Below, piece after piece: positions 1 through 11,634 of a stretch of DNA of 64,000 nt. The notes beneath the pieces were generated by a model that saw nothing but the letters and a program-made list of their open reading frames with translations, searched no databases and had not been told where the DNA came from. Made by a program: the position numbers and the translations under genes. Each line of letters begins with the position of its first letter. Within the stretch, counting starts at the first letter, position 1. Source of the stretch: Perkinsus olseni (Eukaryota > Perkinsozoa > Perkinsida > Perkinsidae); assembly GCA_013115135.1 (NCBI GenBank), contig JABANP010000065.1, forward strand, positions 1-64,000. The letters are read 5' to 3'.

Positions 1-399
1 ATTCTAAATTTCCTTTCAGAGATTATGTCAAGAACGGCCGAGAACCCTCATTCATCCCCCCGCCCGAGGACTCTCCCGGCCCGGCAGGCTACAGTGTGGA
101 CCGCTTCCATCGGCAAGAGCGCCTTCGAAGGTTGGGCACTCTTCATGGTAGTCGGCTTGGACTGGCTTTTCTTCAGAGTACAGAAGTCTCTGCCGTCCCT
201 GGCGAAGGCGCTACGGATGTCCGCTTCTGTTGACGGATCGCGACGACGATGCTCTCTACAGCATTTTACAAACCATGTCGTGCATAATTGCAGATTTACC
301 TTTATCGTTGTGAAGGAGTCTGGTGTTGCGTCTGAGTGTGAGAATTATTTTTGCCTGGGTTGAACCTAAGATACTATCTCGATGATGCCGCGCCTCCGG

Positions 400-490
400 T
401 AAGCTTTAGTGGTGTGAGTGAGTTTATAGTCCAACGCCGGTTCTCGGCTTAGACCCTTGCCGATGTGCTCAGTTGAAAGCTCTCGGTAGC
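400..490 (-). repeat. dispersed repeat, partner at 21165-21260
   Basis: Read on the minus strand, this segment resembles 21165-21260 on the plus strand over about 85 bases (roughly 80% by eye). Shared blocks include CAACTGAGCACATCGGCAAG and GCGTTGGACTA. No coding potential is seen in either copy. Confidence 0.7.
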
Positions 491-1381
491 GTCACCATCT
501 TGATGGTGCCACGTCTCCGGTTAGCTCTACTGGTACTGCTCGACCTTGTTCTGTCTGTCCTAGGCGATCCAGTTGAAGTGAGGCGAGCGCAGGAGTCGCC
601 TACGAGCATCATCGGTGTCAGATCGAGTCGTCTGTTGTCGACGCGCCTCTGCGACTACCACCAATTGGTTTCACCGCTCCTGATGCGACGGCGGTAGACG
701 AACGACGACGGCCAGCTCTCCTCGAGGACCATTTTTCAGGTATCGATCGAACCAGTAGCGTCCCACTTCCTCATCAAAGTCGCGTCCCTTGTTGTTGTGA
801 GTTTAGACTCGGCCGTTGAAGGAGAGGGAATTCCTTTTTCTCAGATGCTACTCACTTTGTCTCAGTTGAGCCTTCTTGCGTGGTCATCAGCACAGCTCTT
901 CTTAGAAGAGGTATCCTCGTGCAAGCGCTTGTAGTTGGCAAGTTGTTAGAGGCCAACACCCGACTTTCGACGACTGGAACCGAATCTTTCGTATTTTTAT
1001 TATCAGTGATGCAGCTAAGTTCCAGCGTGCTTCTCATCGGAGAAAGATAGCATCAGCAAAATGGAAATTACAAACTGCTCAACTACGGAGCCTCAGTTGA
1101 GCTTCAAGCTAGTGACTTACTTCATCAGTGTTGTTATAGACAGAATCTCAGCATTGTGCTCAACCACTGACTTGAGTTCCCCAATGGTTAACGGCGCTTC
1201 GACACAACGATGAAGTCTCGTTTTTCAGAGAGAGCGATATCGAAAGTTCCGAGCGACGTGACGCCCCCTTTGCGGGAACGGCTCAGCATGACGATAATGG
1301 TGTTATATTTTATCATAGTATTTGCCACTTTCATGTCTGATTGAGTTGTAAGTGGAATTTTCGAAAAGCAGGCCCCGCGAC

Positions 1382-1423
1382 GTATCTTACTCTCCGTATC
1401 CGACCAAAGTCAACCTAAGATAC
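1382..1423 (-). repeat. 42-bp element with inverted ends (GTATCTTA...TAAGATAC)
   Basis: The segment starts with GTATCTTA and ends with TAAGATAC, a perfect 8-bp inverted repeat. On the minus strand it begins GTATCTTAGGTTGA, the same 14 bases that open the 43-bp element at 39108-39150. It could be a miniature mobile or intron-like element. The middle parts of the two copies differ. Confidence 0.55.
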
Positions 1424-3207
1424 GAATAGTTTCGCCGAATGAGCCCTCTCTTGCCAATGCACTTGACGGCTGCAGCACAAAGCTTCGGGCATTGGGCGGC
1501 ATCCCATCTGCTGCCAGCGTCCGTATCAGCGCACATTCACGTCAAAGAGACATCTGCAGGGGAGGGGTCGTCAGAGGGCGTAAAACAGGAACAACAAAAT
1601 CAAGATCATTTCGGGGTGCGGTACCGTTGCGAGCTACAGACACGAAATATCTTAGGTCGATGCTGGCAGGTTTTAAGACGCGATGAGATACCATCGGATG
1701 TGGCGAGGGCGGTGCAACGACTCAACCGAGAATACGGCGAGTGACGAAAAGATCTCAGTTGCCCTTCTGTTCCTCTTGCGTTCCTCTCGGGCGCTCTCAC
1801 GCTGTACTCTGCACTCAGGGACCCCCCACCAGAGCTCAGACGCCTGGAAGAGTAAAAAGGGACACTGATAGAGACCGCCTGATTGGGAACACAACGGCCA
1901 AGTTTTGCCCTATGGAATCCGATCTTTTATCTGCTGTCTTACTATCATCCGCGACTCAGCTTCAGTGTAGCTTTTTATCGAAGCGAGAACACACTCAAGA
2001 ACGCGCCCTCCGCTATCGCCTACTCTCGGAACGTTAGTGGCTCGAGTCGTTGTCCTAGGTATCTTCATCACGAAGCACGAATGAGGCAGCACGTCCTGCC
2101 CGACATCCGCGCTCAAATGCGGCACAGTCTCGAGGAAGCGTCCCGAATCCCCAAGGTAACCGACCGAAGGTCCTCGACCAACCCTTCTACCCGCGAAAAT
2201 GGCTCGGCAGCAGGTGGTTCGACCGGCCATACACCAGGGATTCCAGACCGCTATGGCTCTCAATGGCGCGGTACGCCGGCTGCATTTATCAGTCTTAGTA
2301 AGATGATGTCTCTCAGTTGGACGGGGAGAGGTCGATGGTCGGTCACGCGGATATCAAAGAGATCGCTCGAGACGTTATGGGTGATGCAGGAAAAGCATTG
2401 TGAGAAGATCCTTTGGGGTACGCCGAGGTTCAGAAGGCAGGTACCACTTCGACAAGTTCCAGGCCATGACCGAGAAGCTGAGAGACGAGATGAAACCCAT
2501 GGACCACGACTTAAAGGTTGATAGTATGGCGAATCTTTGGTTGATGCCTGTGTGTGATGATGATCACGAGATTCTTGACACGGCTGTTGTTGGCAATTTC
2601 TTGTGCTCGTTTGTGATTGTGTTGGCAAGTCGAGATGTGTGCTTCAGGGCGGAGGATGGGTGGCCCACAAAGGAGATAGTGGAAATCGCGAAGATACCTG
2701 GGAAGAGCACCGAAAGTGGCTGGCACGTTGAACAAGCGTCTGCTCCTCGGCGCTGATGGGAACTGCTGGTCCAGCAGTACTTGACGGGGAGTTAGTACTC
2801 TACCAAGGCTCCGAGTGCCCAGAAAGCATCTTTGTGCACCCTGTAATGGTGAGCTTCATCCACTGGATGAACACAAGATGGAAGTTTTGAGAAAGCCTTC
2901 CGATACATGCGCGACCGATGGAGGAGCACGGCTAGAAGGAAAATTGAAAACGAAGAAGCTCAGGGTGATAGCCCGAGGCAACATTTGTGGAGGCTTCGAA
3001 CGCGTCGAAACACTGGAAGCCGGTGATGCCGAGTTGAGCTCGGCGAGCTTGCCGGAAAAAGAGTGACCAGTGGTCACTGACCACGTCAACTGAGCGCCAA
3101 TGGGCTTCGAAACCTACTCGTACCCGAGCCGAGGCTCAGGACGGCGATTCGGGAGGCCCAGAAGTACGGCAAGCGAGCAACGACGAAAAGGAGAGGAGAC
3201 AGAAAGA

Positions 3208-3645
3208 TTAGCCGTCGAATAAGTAGTGAGTGGTTCTCAGATCCCAATACATGGTAATGGATTGGTCTTGAGGACTATAGGTCAGCTCCGATAGCGTTTG
3301 GGGACTCGCCAGCGTGAAAAAAAGTGGCACGTACGGAGGAGGTACTCTCTCATGTGAATGGATCTTCAGCCTGTTTGAGCCCTCCCTAGTATAGAAAGCC
3401 GAGAATATGGACGGGATGGTAGCCGGACCGTCCCTCAGGAGGAAGGAGACGCGGCACTTGCCCTCTGGCGTGGCGGAGAAGTACAGTGCCTCGGCCGGGG
3501 CTTTCATATTGTCAGGTTCAGCTCCTGATGCCATCTCCTCCTTGTCGAAGTGGTAGAGACCAGAAAGGCATCCTTCAGGCGAACCTTTACCGTATGATAA
3601 GACGATGAAGAAGAACGGAAGAGCGGACAGGGAAAGGGTAAACAT
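3208..3645 (-). CDS. small secreted protein, unknown family
   Basis: This is a 145-residue single-exon open frame. It starts with a clear signal-peptide-like stretch (MFTLSLSALPFFFIVLSYG), and the mature part would be about 125 residues. It contains only one evident cysteine pair (CLSG, KCRVSF) and no transmembrane segment after the leader. A mid-region of alternating hydrophobic residues (ALYFSATPEGKCRVSFLL) suggests beta structure. I do not recognise a family. It lies beside the family A secreted genes but shares neither their leader nor their exon plan. The start was chosen at the methionine that opens the hydrophobic leader. Confidence 0.55.
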   Translation of the reverse strand: MFTLSLSALPFFFIVLSYGKGSPEGCLSGLYHFDKEEMASGAEPDNMKAPAEALYFSATPEGKCRVSFLLRDGPATIPSIFSAFYTREGSNRLKIHSHERVPPPYVPLFFTLASPQTLSELTYSPQDQSITMYWDLRTTHYLFDG

Positions 3646-4937
3646 AACCGAAAAGGTGGCGAGACAGCCGCAAGCTGAAACGGTTTCAGTGAAACCACGG
3701 ATTCTCGCGGAAATGGGAGAACCAACCGCAGGAGAGTCCCCTAAAGCAACGCGAGTACTTGGTATCCGGGACTCTACGGTATTGGATACTGTACAACCTC
3801 TGCCTAGAGAACTACTCTAAGCCACTGTCGCAGTAGCTTGAGGCCGAACGATTGATAAGGACAGGACTGCGAAAGGGAAGAGATCTCACGATGACTCGGG
3901 AAAGGGAGATTCTGAATCGCTTTCGCTATGGCGGTTAATCTTGTACGCTAGTCTCTCTATGAAGACACATCAGCCATCGTGGCGCATTCTCGGGTGACTG
4001 AAGATCGTTCTGAGGTACTCAAAGATCCACAACAAAGCAGACCGGCCCTGCGGCACTTCTGAAAGGGGCGGAGAGCAGGCCGGCAGAAGTGGAAAGGGGT
4101 ATGCTGATGGTGCGATGGGTAGGAAGAAGCCTAGTCAGCCCTGGACCATGTCCTACTGCTCCATCGAGTTCTCAGGAGACAGCATTTCGCCACCGGCGGC
4201 CTTGAGTAACACTCTGTGCTCGTTTCGATGCCAACTCATCCTGATTGGCAGGACACCACCCGAGTTTAGTTCGGAGACGTCATCACCGTTTCGGCCTCAG
4301 AGTCCCTGAGATTCCTCCAGGAACGGCGGAGAGGACTCAGCTCTGGGTTAGGGCCTAACCGTCCCGTCGCCTAACCGTTAGGCGACGGGACGCGGGACAT
4401 GTCCTCTCCCTCAGTACACTGCCTTCGAATTCTGTAGTGTAGGTCTTGCACTCTGTAGGAAGCAGAGTTTCTGCCTGAATTGAAGCCAGTGGGCTACTGG
4501 CAGTGGCTTCAGCACATGGAGTCGGGGTGAGGAGAATCTCTGGCTCTCGATCTTCCTCTGAAAGAATTGTTACCCGTATGAATTGTTACTCTTTGAAAGC
4601 AGCAAGGGTTACAGCGATCCGAACATGTTCTCATGATCTGATGATTGATGTGATGGTCCCTCACAGTCCGCTCACACCGGGGATGAGGTGGGGAATTACT
4701 GCGCAACTTCGAGCAAGAATCGAGCAACCCTTTCTTGCTCTTTTACTCGGATAACTTGGCGCTCGAGGATATGGAATTCCATTGGCGACGGTGTAGGAGC
4801 TTCGCCTTCTGAGTTGGTTCTGGTGTGGCACTCACACGCGGAGTGCCCCACTGGTACTATCAGTTGGTGGTGGTGACTCCCTCCCAAGATTATCATCTGT
4901 GGTATCTTCAGAACCCCTCAGCTTCCCTCTTGTTATA
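3646..4937. other. intergenic, with a double hairpin at 4346-4391
   Basis: No convincing gene is seen. The notable feature is a pair of abutting inverted repeats at 4346-4360 and 4361-4391. The last 55 bases (from about 4883) are the conserved 5' flank of family A. Confidence 0.5.
4346..4391. repeat. two adjacent perfect or near-perfect hairpins
   Basis: 4346-4360 reads GGTTAGGGCCTAACC, with 7-bp arms around one base. It is followed directly by 15-bp perfect arms, GTCCCGTCGCCTAAC at 4361-4375 and its reverse complement at 4377-4391, around a single C. Both carry TTAGG/CCTAA at the arm tips. The function is unknown; it may be a terminator-like or recombination structure. Confidence 0.7.
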
Positions 4938-6313
4938 ATGCAAACCTTCATTATTTGGATAGCCTCTGTCATCTGTTTGATGATTCACATACCGCCAGTG
5001 TACGGAGCGACACCCTTCAACTCCGACAACGCTGAGGACCCTATGGAGGCTGATGATGGTCCATACGCTGGCTTGGGTAAACGCCGAAGGAATCCTAATA
5101 CTCGTCCTCTAGTCAAGGCTGTTATGAATCAACAGCATAAGAGAAGGAAGGCCAAACAAGAAATGCCAATTTCGATTGCTCCTTCTTTCAAGCGCAAACG
5201 GGAGTCGATGGATGAAGACATGCCTCAGGCCAAGAGGCTAATGGCGGACACTGAAGTAGGACCATCATCGTAGCTGCGAGTGCAGAAATTCTGCACGTCA
5301 TTCTGCAGCAGAATGACGCGAAGAGGTCGCGCCTACCTATCGGATTTCGAATGCGCATACACGTGGAAGGAGGTCGTCGGAGACTATCCAGGTCATTCGA
5401 AATGAGCTCGGGACCCGAGCCTCGGGTCAACCAGTTTGGGTGGGCAATTTTCTCAAATTACCTTGAACGCTTTTGTTTCCGGATGGGAACATCCTGAAGA
5501 CGGTTTTTTTCAGGATGGTGAATGTAAAGCGGAGACGGAACACTTCAACGCGCTCGCGGGTACGTACCGCGCGAAGCTGTGCAAGATTGAGAACAGCGGA
5601 GATCCCTTGCTTGTCTACCACACTGAGGAGAACGATGGGAGCTATTCCTATCTGGGGCTCGGATGCGGGAAAGTTGAATACTACATGTAAGGGGAATAAT
5701 GATGATAACCTCATCGTAGTGACCGCCGGCTCGCGCGAAATTCATCCAAGTTATTGGAATGGGGCTACTTAGTATGTCTTTGCTGGGTGCCATCCGGCCC
5801 GACAGGACCATGTGTCTTTTTCCGAGCTAGGTTCGAAAAAATCACGAATAATTCGTGACGAATTGTATGTTGCTGTGAAGCTAGCATGTTCATTTTTCCG
5901 TTTCGTATCACTTTGCGTCGATTTGTTCATGAAGCCCACAAGAATTGAACACACCGGTTACAGTCCGAGCCCGTACCGGCGTTGGGCTATAAACTCGCAC
6001 GCACACTGAATATGTTCTTTTCAGTGACAAGGAAGGGATCTCTGAAGTGGAGATTGATGGTGCTAGCTACATCGTGGACATCTTGGACCCATTCAGGGAT
6101 TTCCACCAGATGGCCTTCCAGATGACGGACTGCTCGCAGATCTTTGAATTGCTTCAGAGCGAGTTAATGAAGCGCGTCCCGAGGGACTCAATTTCTGGAG
6201 AGTTGTGCGATGCGATGAAAACGGAGTTGTGCCGGACATACAAGAACGCTGCGAGTGAGATTATACCAAGGCTACTGATGATCTCTGACGAAGCGTCGAT
6301 GGAGATGAACTAG
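4938..6313 (+). CDS. secreted family A protein, copy 1
   Basis: A three-exon gene is proposed: 4938-5255, 5514-5686 and 6025-6313. Exon 1 begins MQTFIIWIASVICLMI, a signal peptide ending near VYG-A, followed by an acidic stretch and a long Lys/Arg-rich low-complexity region. Exon 2 starts at DGECKAE after a T-rich acceptor. It ends on a codon split after AT, as in every family member. Exon 3 carries the most conserved part of the family, an apparently helical domain of about 80 residues around a DPFRDFHQMAF motif, with an acidic segment and a cysteine before its last helix. The donor of intron 1 is GTAGG. The role is unknown; a diversifying secreted protein is inferred from the constant leader and variable mature part. 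Confidence 0.6.
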
Positions 6314-7155
6314 GAAGACGCATGAGTATGTGGTTGTGCTGCTCGTTAGAAAATCTGGATTCTTGTACTAGTAATGTACTAATACACCGCTTAGCCAGAA
6401 GATTGGCAACCTTGATAGTAATGAGAAAGCTTCATCATATGCCGGGGTGGACATGTGACTCACATGATGTGAGTTGCTTCCACTGCTCCGGAACTCCTCA
6501 ACTAGGTGGAACCGTCAGTGTGTTGTAGCGATTCATCGAGGGTGGCCAGAGGATGGTCTCGGCCTGCTTGATCGCTTCGAGCTCGGGGTCTCGTATATGT
6601 CTGTGAGCTCGAAGCCTACGAGAGTACGGCTTAGTTAGACTAGCACCGACGTACCTTCTGTGGGGAATCAGTTTAGCCTGTTGAATGGGCCCTGGTTATC
6701 AAGTCAAGGAATATCTCGTATGGGATTTGCGCGCTCAGCCTGAGCGGCTCAGGCTCATGAGCTCGGTATTCGTTGAAGGAAATTGCCTTCAGGTTGACAT
6801 GAGGACCACAGAGGAATCGTTGAGTGGATATCACAATCTATGGCGTGTGCGCCTGCGACAGGACAACAGGACGCGATTCGCTTGATTCATTCGATGTGCC
6901 CATCTTCCGCTAGGCTGTCAAGGAGAATACGAGCTTGAGCGGAGAAAGGCAAGCGGATCTTGCTCACTTACTTGGGTGAATCGACGCCCGAAGTGATGGA
7001 ATTCCGAGTACCGACAGTAGATGCTCTTCAGCCCAGTTCTCTCACGCCGAGTCATCACCCTTTCGGTGGGACAGGTGAATTGAGCCACCAATTGAGCCCT
7101 CCCAAGATTATCATCTGTGGTATCTTCACACCCCCTCAGCTTCCCTCTAGTTATA
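6314..7155. other. intergenic between family A copies 1 and 2
   Basis: No gene is recognised. The open frame at 6685-6885 has no features of interest. From about 7099 the sequence is the conserved family A upstream block, including ATCATCTGTGGTATCTTCAC and the pyrimidine-AG stretch before the start codon. Confidence 0.5.
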
Positions 7156-8033
7156 ATGCAAACCTTCATTGTTTGGATAGCCTCTGTCATCTGTTTGATG
7201 ATTCAAATACCGCAAGTGTACGGAGCGGCAGCCTCCCGCCGCCCTTCTCCAATTGGGATGGAAAAGGAACCCGATTCTAGCCAGTCCCAGCTCCGAATGT
7301 CGTCAAGGAAGGTAACGCAAAAAAGGATTTTCCTCCTACAAAAAGGTTCGCTGTCTCAGAATGATGAATGCAGAGCATACGAAAAGACAGAGGAAGAGGT
7401 CGTGGACGGAGTCAAAATCAGATCTGAGATGTGCCGCCTCCCATTCACCGATTCCTCCCGACTGGCTTATCTCACGAAGATTGAAGAGAGCGAGTCTGTG
7501 GCAGGCGATAAGAACGTCTCGCACGTTCTGGTCGTCACGTGCAATAACAAGCAATACGTGATGTAAGTGGCCCTGGGAATTACTATCTCCGCGCTCACTC
7601 GAGGGCGAGGAAAAAGATTTTCGTTCTTTCTCCCAAAGAGAACAGGAAAATCTTTTTTCGGAACGGAGTGACGATTTTTTTTCAAGATCGTCACTGCTCG
7701 AAGCTCCGCTCGGCTCGAGGTTGAAAATATTAAATCAGTCTTTGACTTCCTTTCAGTAATGATGATGGCGTTAAGGGAATAATGATGTATGGTGATTTCT
7801 ACGACTCCAAGTTGCCAGATCCTCGGAAGGACTCCACCACGAGAGCCTTCGGGATGTCGTGCAGAGAGATCTTCCGTGATCTACAGAGAGAAATACTCGG
7901 TTTGCCGCCTGTGGACGTCTTAGAGAAGGGAAAGTGCACCAAGATCATAACGAGCATCTGTGAGACCTACGAACATGCTGTGGGGGAGCCTTTCAGAGTC
8001 GTCACTTACGACGGGCCACCTGCGACCCCTTGA
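7156..8033 (+). CDS. secreted family A protein, copy 2
   Basis: The leader is MQTFIVWIASVICLMI with a cleavage-like VYGA. The mature region after it differs from copy 1 from the first residue. The frame is open across 7156-7562. By comparison with other members, an in-frame 48-nt intron probably lies at 7312-7359 (GTAACG...CTCAG), so that exon 2 starts at NDECRAYE. Exon 2 ends at 7562 (donor GTAAG) and exon 3 runs 7757-8033. Exon 3 holds the family's C-terminal helical domain (DPRKDSTTRAFGMSCREIF, then a Leu/Val-rich helix and KCTKIITSIC). It is the cleanest full-length copy in the window. Function unknown. Confidence 0.65.
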
Positions 8034-8349
8034 ACCTGGGCAGAGTGACTCTACAGGGAAGGGCGATGGTGTTGTTCGTTACGATGTTACTATCACGTCA
8101 TGAAGTCTTGTGTGTTGCGTAAGTGTTGCGTTTGGGGTGAGTGAGTCGATCGGGATTGTTGGTTGCCTAGGTCGAAAACGTGGCCCGAGGATCGACTCAA
8201 GGCCTGCGGGGTTCCAACTGATAGTCCCTTCCTGAGAGGTTTCACCACCGGTTGAGCGATAGCGCTCCTCTGATCTTCTTCCGCCGTTCAAACTGCCTTA
8301 ACTCAACAGCGTCTGTTGCACTACGCACATGACTTTCACCGTTTGACCT

Positions 8350-11300
8350 TTACATGGCGCGACCGGTAGGTATGACAATGTGAGCCTGACACGCCTCAAG
8401 GAGGTACTCGATATCAAGAGACACAGGGCGAAGGAAGAAGGGAAAATTCAGCAATCGGCAATTCTGGCGTCTTCGATGATTCACCTGTTTCTTGACTATC
8501 TCATTTATCTTGTTCACCATATTCATAACGTGGACATTCTCATCCTCATAATCCGACTCCTGCAGGTTCCCCTGCGGCAAGGAAACAGTTAAGTACTGAG
8601 AAGGCCGGACAAAGAGGGTCCGAAGCGCGGAGCAACTCAGACCATCTCCATGATGAAGCTGTCCTCGTCAAGCCCACTTGTATGGAACTCTCCAGCTGGT
8701 ATCTCGTCTGTTCCAGTTTCTTCAGCTTCTCCTCTAACTCCACCAGGGCTGCATGCCCTGTACTTTCACTTAGTGTCTGCCTTTTTCCGTCGAGCCGCAG
8801 TTGCGCTGAGTCCACCTGAGCGCACTGCGCCCTACCACATGGGAGGCTTTCCCCTCACTAGGTCTCTGAGGCCGGGAAGATCGTGTTCGACCTTCTGTTT
8901 GCGTTCGGCAAGGATCTCCATGTCGCTGAGGTCACGAACGCTGAAGCTGCCCCTTCTGGCCTTCAATTTACCGAAGCCGTGTTTCTCTTAGTTCATCCAC
9001 ACAGGAGAACCGATTATCGATTTCGGCCTGGAAGTGCGCCATAGATTCCTCTGCCTGAGCCAGCTCTTCCTCCACCTACTGGACGGCTGTTTCATTCGTG
9101 AAGGGAAGCATCCAACCTTGAGTTCGAGATCGGCTATCTTTTGCAGTTCCTCACGTCTCTGCTGAACCTCCAGTTCAAGACGCTGACCGGTCGTCTCGCT
9201 TGCTTCCACCTGCCGAGGTTAGCTCTACCCGTACCCTCTTCAGTGAGAACACTGGAACCTGGCGTCCCTTGAAGTCGAGATCACCCTGCATCTCCTCAAA
9301 CCGAGCACGAGAGGGGACCTCCTTCGCTCGGCCGATGGTCTACAGTGAAAAGCGTAAAAGCAAGTTTATTATTAGTCAACCTTGTGTATTTTGATCATCA
9401 GATTTTTGATATCGCCCTCCAGGCCTTTGACGACCCCGCGCTCGTCCTCCTCAAGCTTCGGGAACTCTTCCAGAAACGCGGTCATTTCCGCGTCTTTCGC
9501 GAAGAGAATCTTGTACCTCGCTTCAACCGTGAACGCAGCATGAACCCCGCTGTTGTTCACTTTTGCTGTTGCTCGTCATCTACCTCCGCTTCGCCTGCCT
9601 CGGAGTGCCTGTTCAATGCCGAGGAGATTTCAGCCGCATTTCGTCTGAATCGCTCGAGAGCTTCTTTCATCCCTTCATAGGTTGCTTCAAGCTCAGCCTG
9701 CAGCCATAAGGAGGAGAGATGCCACTCCAAAAGTATCCAAGGTTGAAGCTCGACAAGGATAAAATTTCGGGGCAAGATGAACGACAGCGACAAAATATGA
9801 GTTCGAAGGGAACGAAGGCGAGTCGCAGCCTCAGTCAGGGAGGGCTCGAAATTTTTCCAGTAAGGGACCTCAAAAGTTTACTCCTTACAGGCTCTGGACA
9901 AGATCAAGATGCCGCCTCAGTCCCTGTGAGCTATACCATCTTTTGGTTATCCTCTTTTATTTTCTCCATCAGCATCTCCTTCTGCTTGGGTAGGGGAAGA
10001 CTAACTTTCTCCCGCTCATCCGTGAGCTCCATTTTACGTTGGAGCAGATCGTCTACCACACCAATCACAAATCGCGTAACTTTGTTTCAACATCACCTCT
10101 GGCTTTTGATAGAGCGAGCATGCGTCGTCGCGAAGGGTCCATCTCAAGTCTGTCACCGGTGACCTTCAGTCTAACAACAGCGGCGTCGGGCTGTGAGGGA
10201 TTGTCCGTGACTTCCCACCTTTGCTGCATGGGTTCCATGGAAGCCTCTAGTTCGTGACTAGCGTCACTGAATGACATGAAGATTTACCGTGAGCGGAGCG
10301 AAGCTGGACTGACTTGATTTTTTGGAGTTCGCCTATGAGCTGCTCGTACTCTCGTTTTTGCTCCGGTGTAAGGCGACTCAATTGCTGCTCAATATGGGAT
10401 TGCTGTTCCTGATTAACAGCAGGATTTGGTGAAGGAGTGGTAGCAGCTGGCTTACGATGAGCTCATCCTCCAATCTAGCTAGCCCTTCCTCGCACTCCTT
10501 CTTCTCAAGGAAGACATTGTCGATCTGTTCTCTTCCAAACGCGTTCTTTTCCTTGATCTCGAGGTATCTTTCATTCCGTCTTGAGCAAGCATGACCTCCG
10601 TTATGTACTGTCTCTCCAAGTCCTCCGGTCGAATGCTTATCCTTTGTTTATCAAGGGCAAGATTGTAGTCAGCCAGCTCTCCTTCCAAGCCTTTAACCTA
10701 TCCTAATTTTATGCTACTTTCACGACTGCAACCTGTTTCACCTCATCAAGTAGTGACTGATAACGCCGCTGGTACTGGCGATACGACTGACTCTCCTCGG
10801 CAATTCTTGCCATCTCTTTGTTGAACTGCGCTATCTCGGAAGACAGGGAATTTCTACCGCAGACGAACAGATCAACGTAGCCTCGCTTTCACGCGTTCAC
10901 ATTTTGTTCCTCAGTTGCGCTTTATAATAGCTCTTATCAAGAACCTGTCTGCCCGAGCTACTCTGGGCGGTTCTCACGCCCGAGAGCCCCTGTTGGGTCA
11001 CTGGACGGTCGACGACTCTGAAACCATCCTGAAATTAGGCCCATCGTACAACATCAAAAATTCGGAATAAAAAAGCGCTGTAACTTCTAAGCGCCCGCGT
11101 AAAGATACCGGTGATAATCCTATCTCGTTCAGATGATAATCCCAGCTGAAGCTGAGCTAAGTCGTTGAGGATGCCAGGACAGTAGGTCGGAATATTAGAT
11201 TCCAGATGGCAAGACCCGACTGTTGCCTTATCAATACGGAAAGGCAGTAACGTCAATGAGTGGATCCAAACCATGCACCCGCAGTATTCAAGCTCACCAT

Positions 11301-11634
11301 AGCTGTTGATGCTGTTGCACTGGGAGCTACGTATCCTGTCCCTAGGCCAGCTCTAGAGCCTACTAGAGAACGGTAACGTCGCTCAGGCAAGCAGAGTGGT
11401 TACCTGGCGCAGCTCCAGAGAAAATGCTGCCCCTCTGGCTGGCCGGCGTTCCACTGGACGAGCCGCCGGTGGATCTCACCGCACCTACTGAGTGACTGGG
11501 AATGCTACGCTCAGCTCGATGAACGACTTACTGCTAGGTCGAGCAGGAGAACTGCTACCCACTTGAGGCGGTGGGGCGGGTCGGAAGCCACCACCGGTGG
11601 TATTGAAGCCTCGAGACTGGGGACGATCAGCCAT
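8350..11634 (-). CDS. IFT74: intraflagellar transport protein IFT74 (multi-exon)
   Basis: IFT74 is the coiled-coil IFT-B subunit that pairs with IFT81 and helps carry tubulin in flagella. The start at 11634 gives MADRPQSRGFNTTGGGF, a basic Gly/Pro-rich N-terminus typical of the family. Next come RPVTQQGLSGVRT and QVLDKSYYKAQLRNK near 10930-11000, the family's hallmark segment, then EGELADYNLALDK near 10680. The rest is a series of coiled-coil exons separated by short introns: LELEVQQRREELQKIADLE near 9150, LEATYEGMKEALERFRRNA near 9690 and LEEKLKKLEQTRYQLESS near 8720. The C-terminal end is an ESDYEDENVHVMNMVNKI segment near 8540. Exon edges are only partly resolved. One intron near 10695-10730 looks only 26-35 nt long and contains GTGAAAGTAGCATAAA. 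Confidence 0.85.
10700..10730 (-). other. very short intron in IFT74
   Basis: Joining VKQVAV or VKQ to VKGLEGELADYN in frame requires removal of a 26-nt (GTGAAAG...GGATAG) or 35-nt (GTTGCAG...GGATAG) segment. Both keep GT and AG ends. The segment contains GTGAAAGTAGCATAAA, which recurs in the UTP21 first intron and upstream of MAK16. Confidence 0.5.

Larger units (their letters stand above)
1..3207. other. no confidently assigned gene
   Basis: Several open frames of 60-210 codons occur here, but none has a recognisable domain, a signal peptide or a consistent exon plan. The longest, 1883-2521 on the plus strand, is low-complexity and probably chance. A 101-codon frame at 1439-1744 contains a copy of the GTATCTTAGG-type motif. 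The stretch does hold two dispersed repeats, listed separately: one at 400-490 and one 42-bp inverted-end element at 1382-1423. Confidence 0.5.

Noticed and set aside
1883..2521. 212-codon plus-strand frame near the left end
   Set aside because: Arg/Ser-rich with no domain, no leader and no exon partner; overlapping frames on both strands are equally long.
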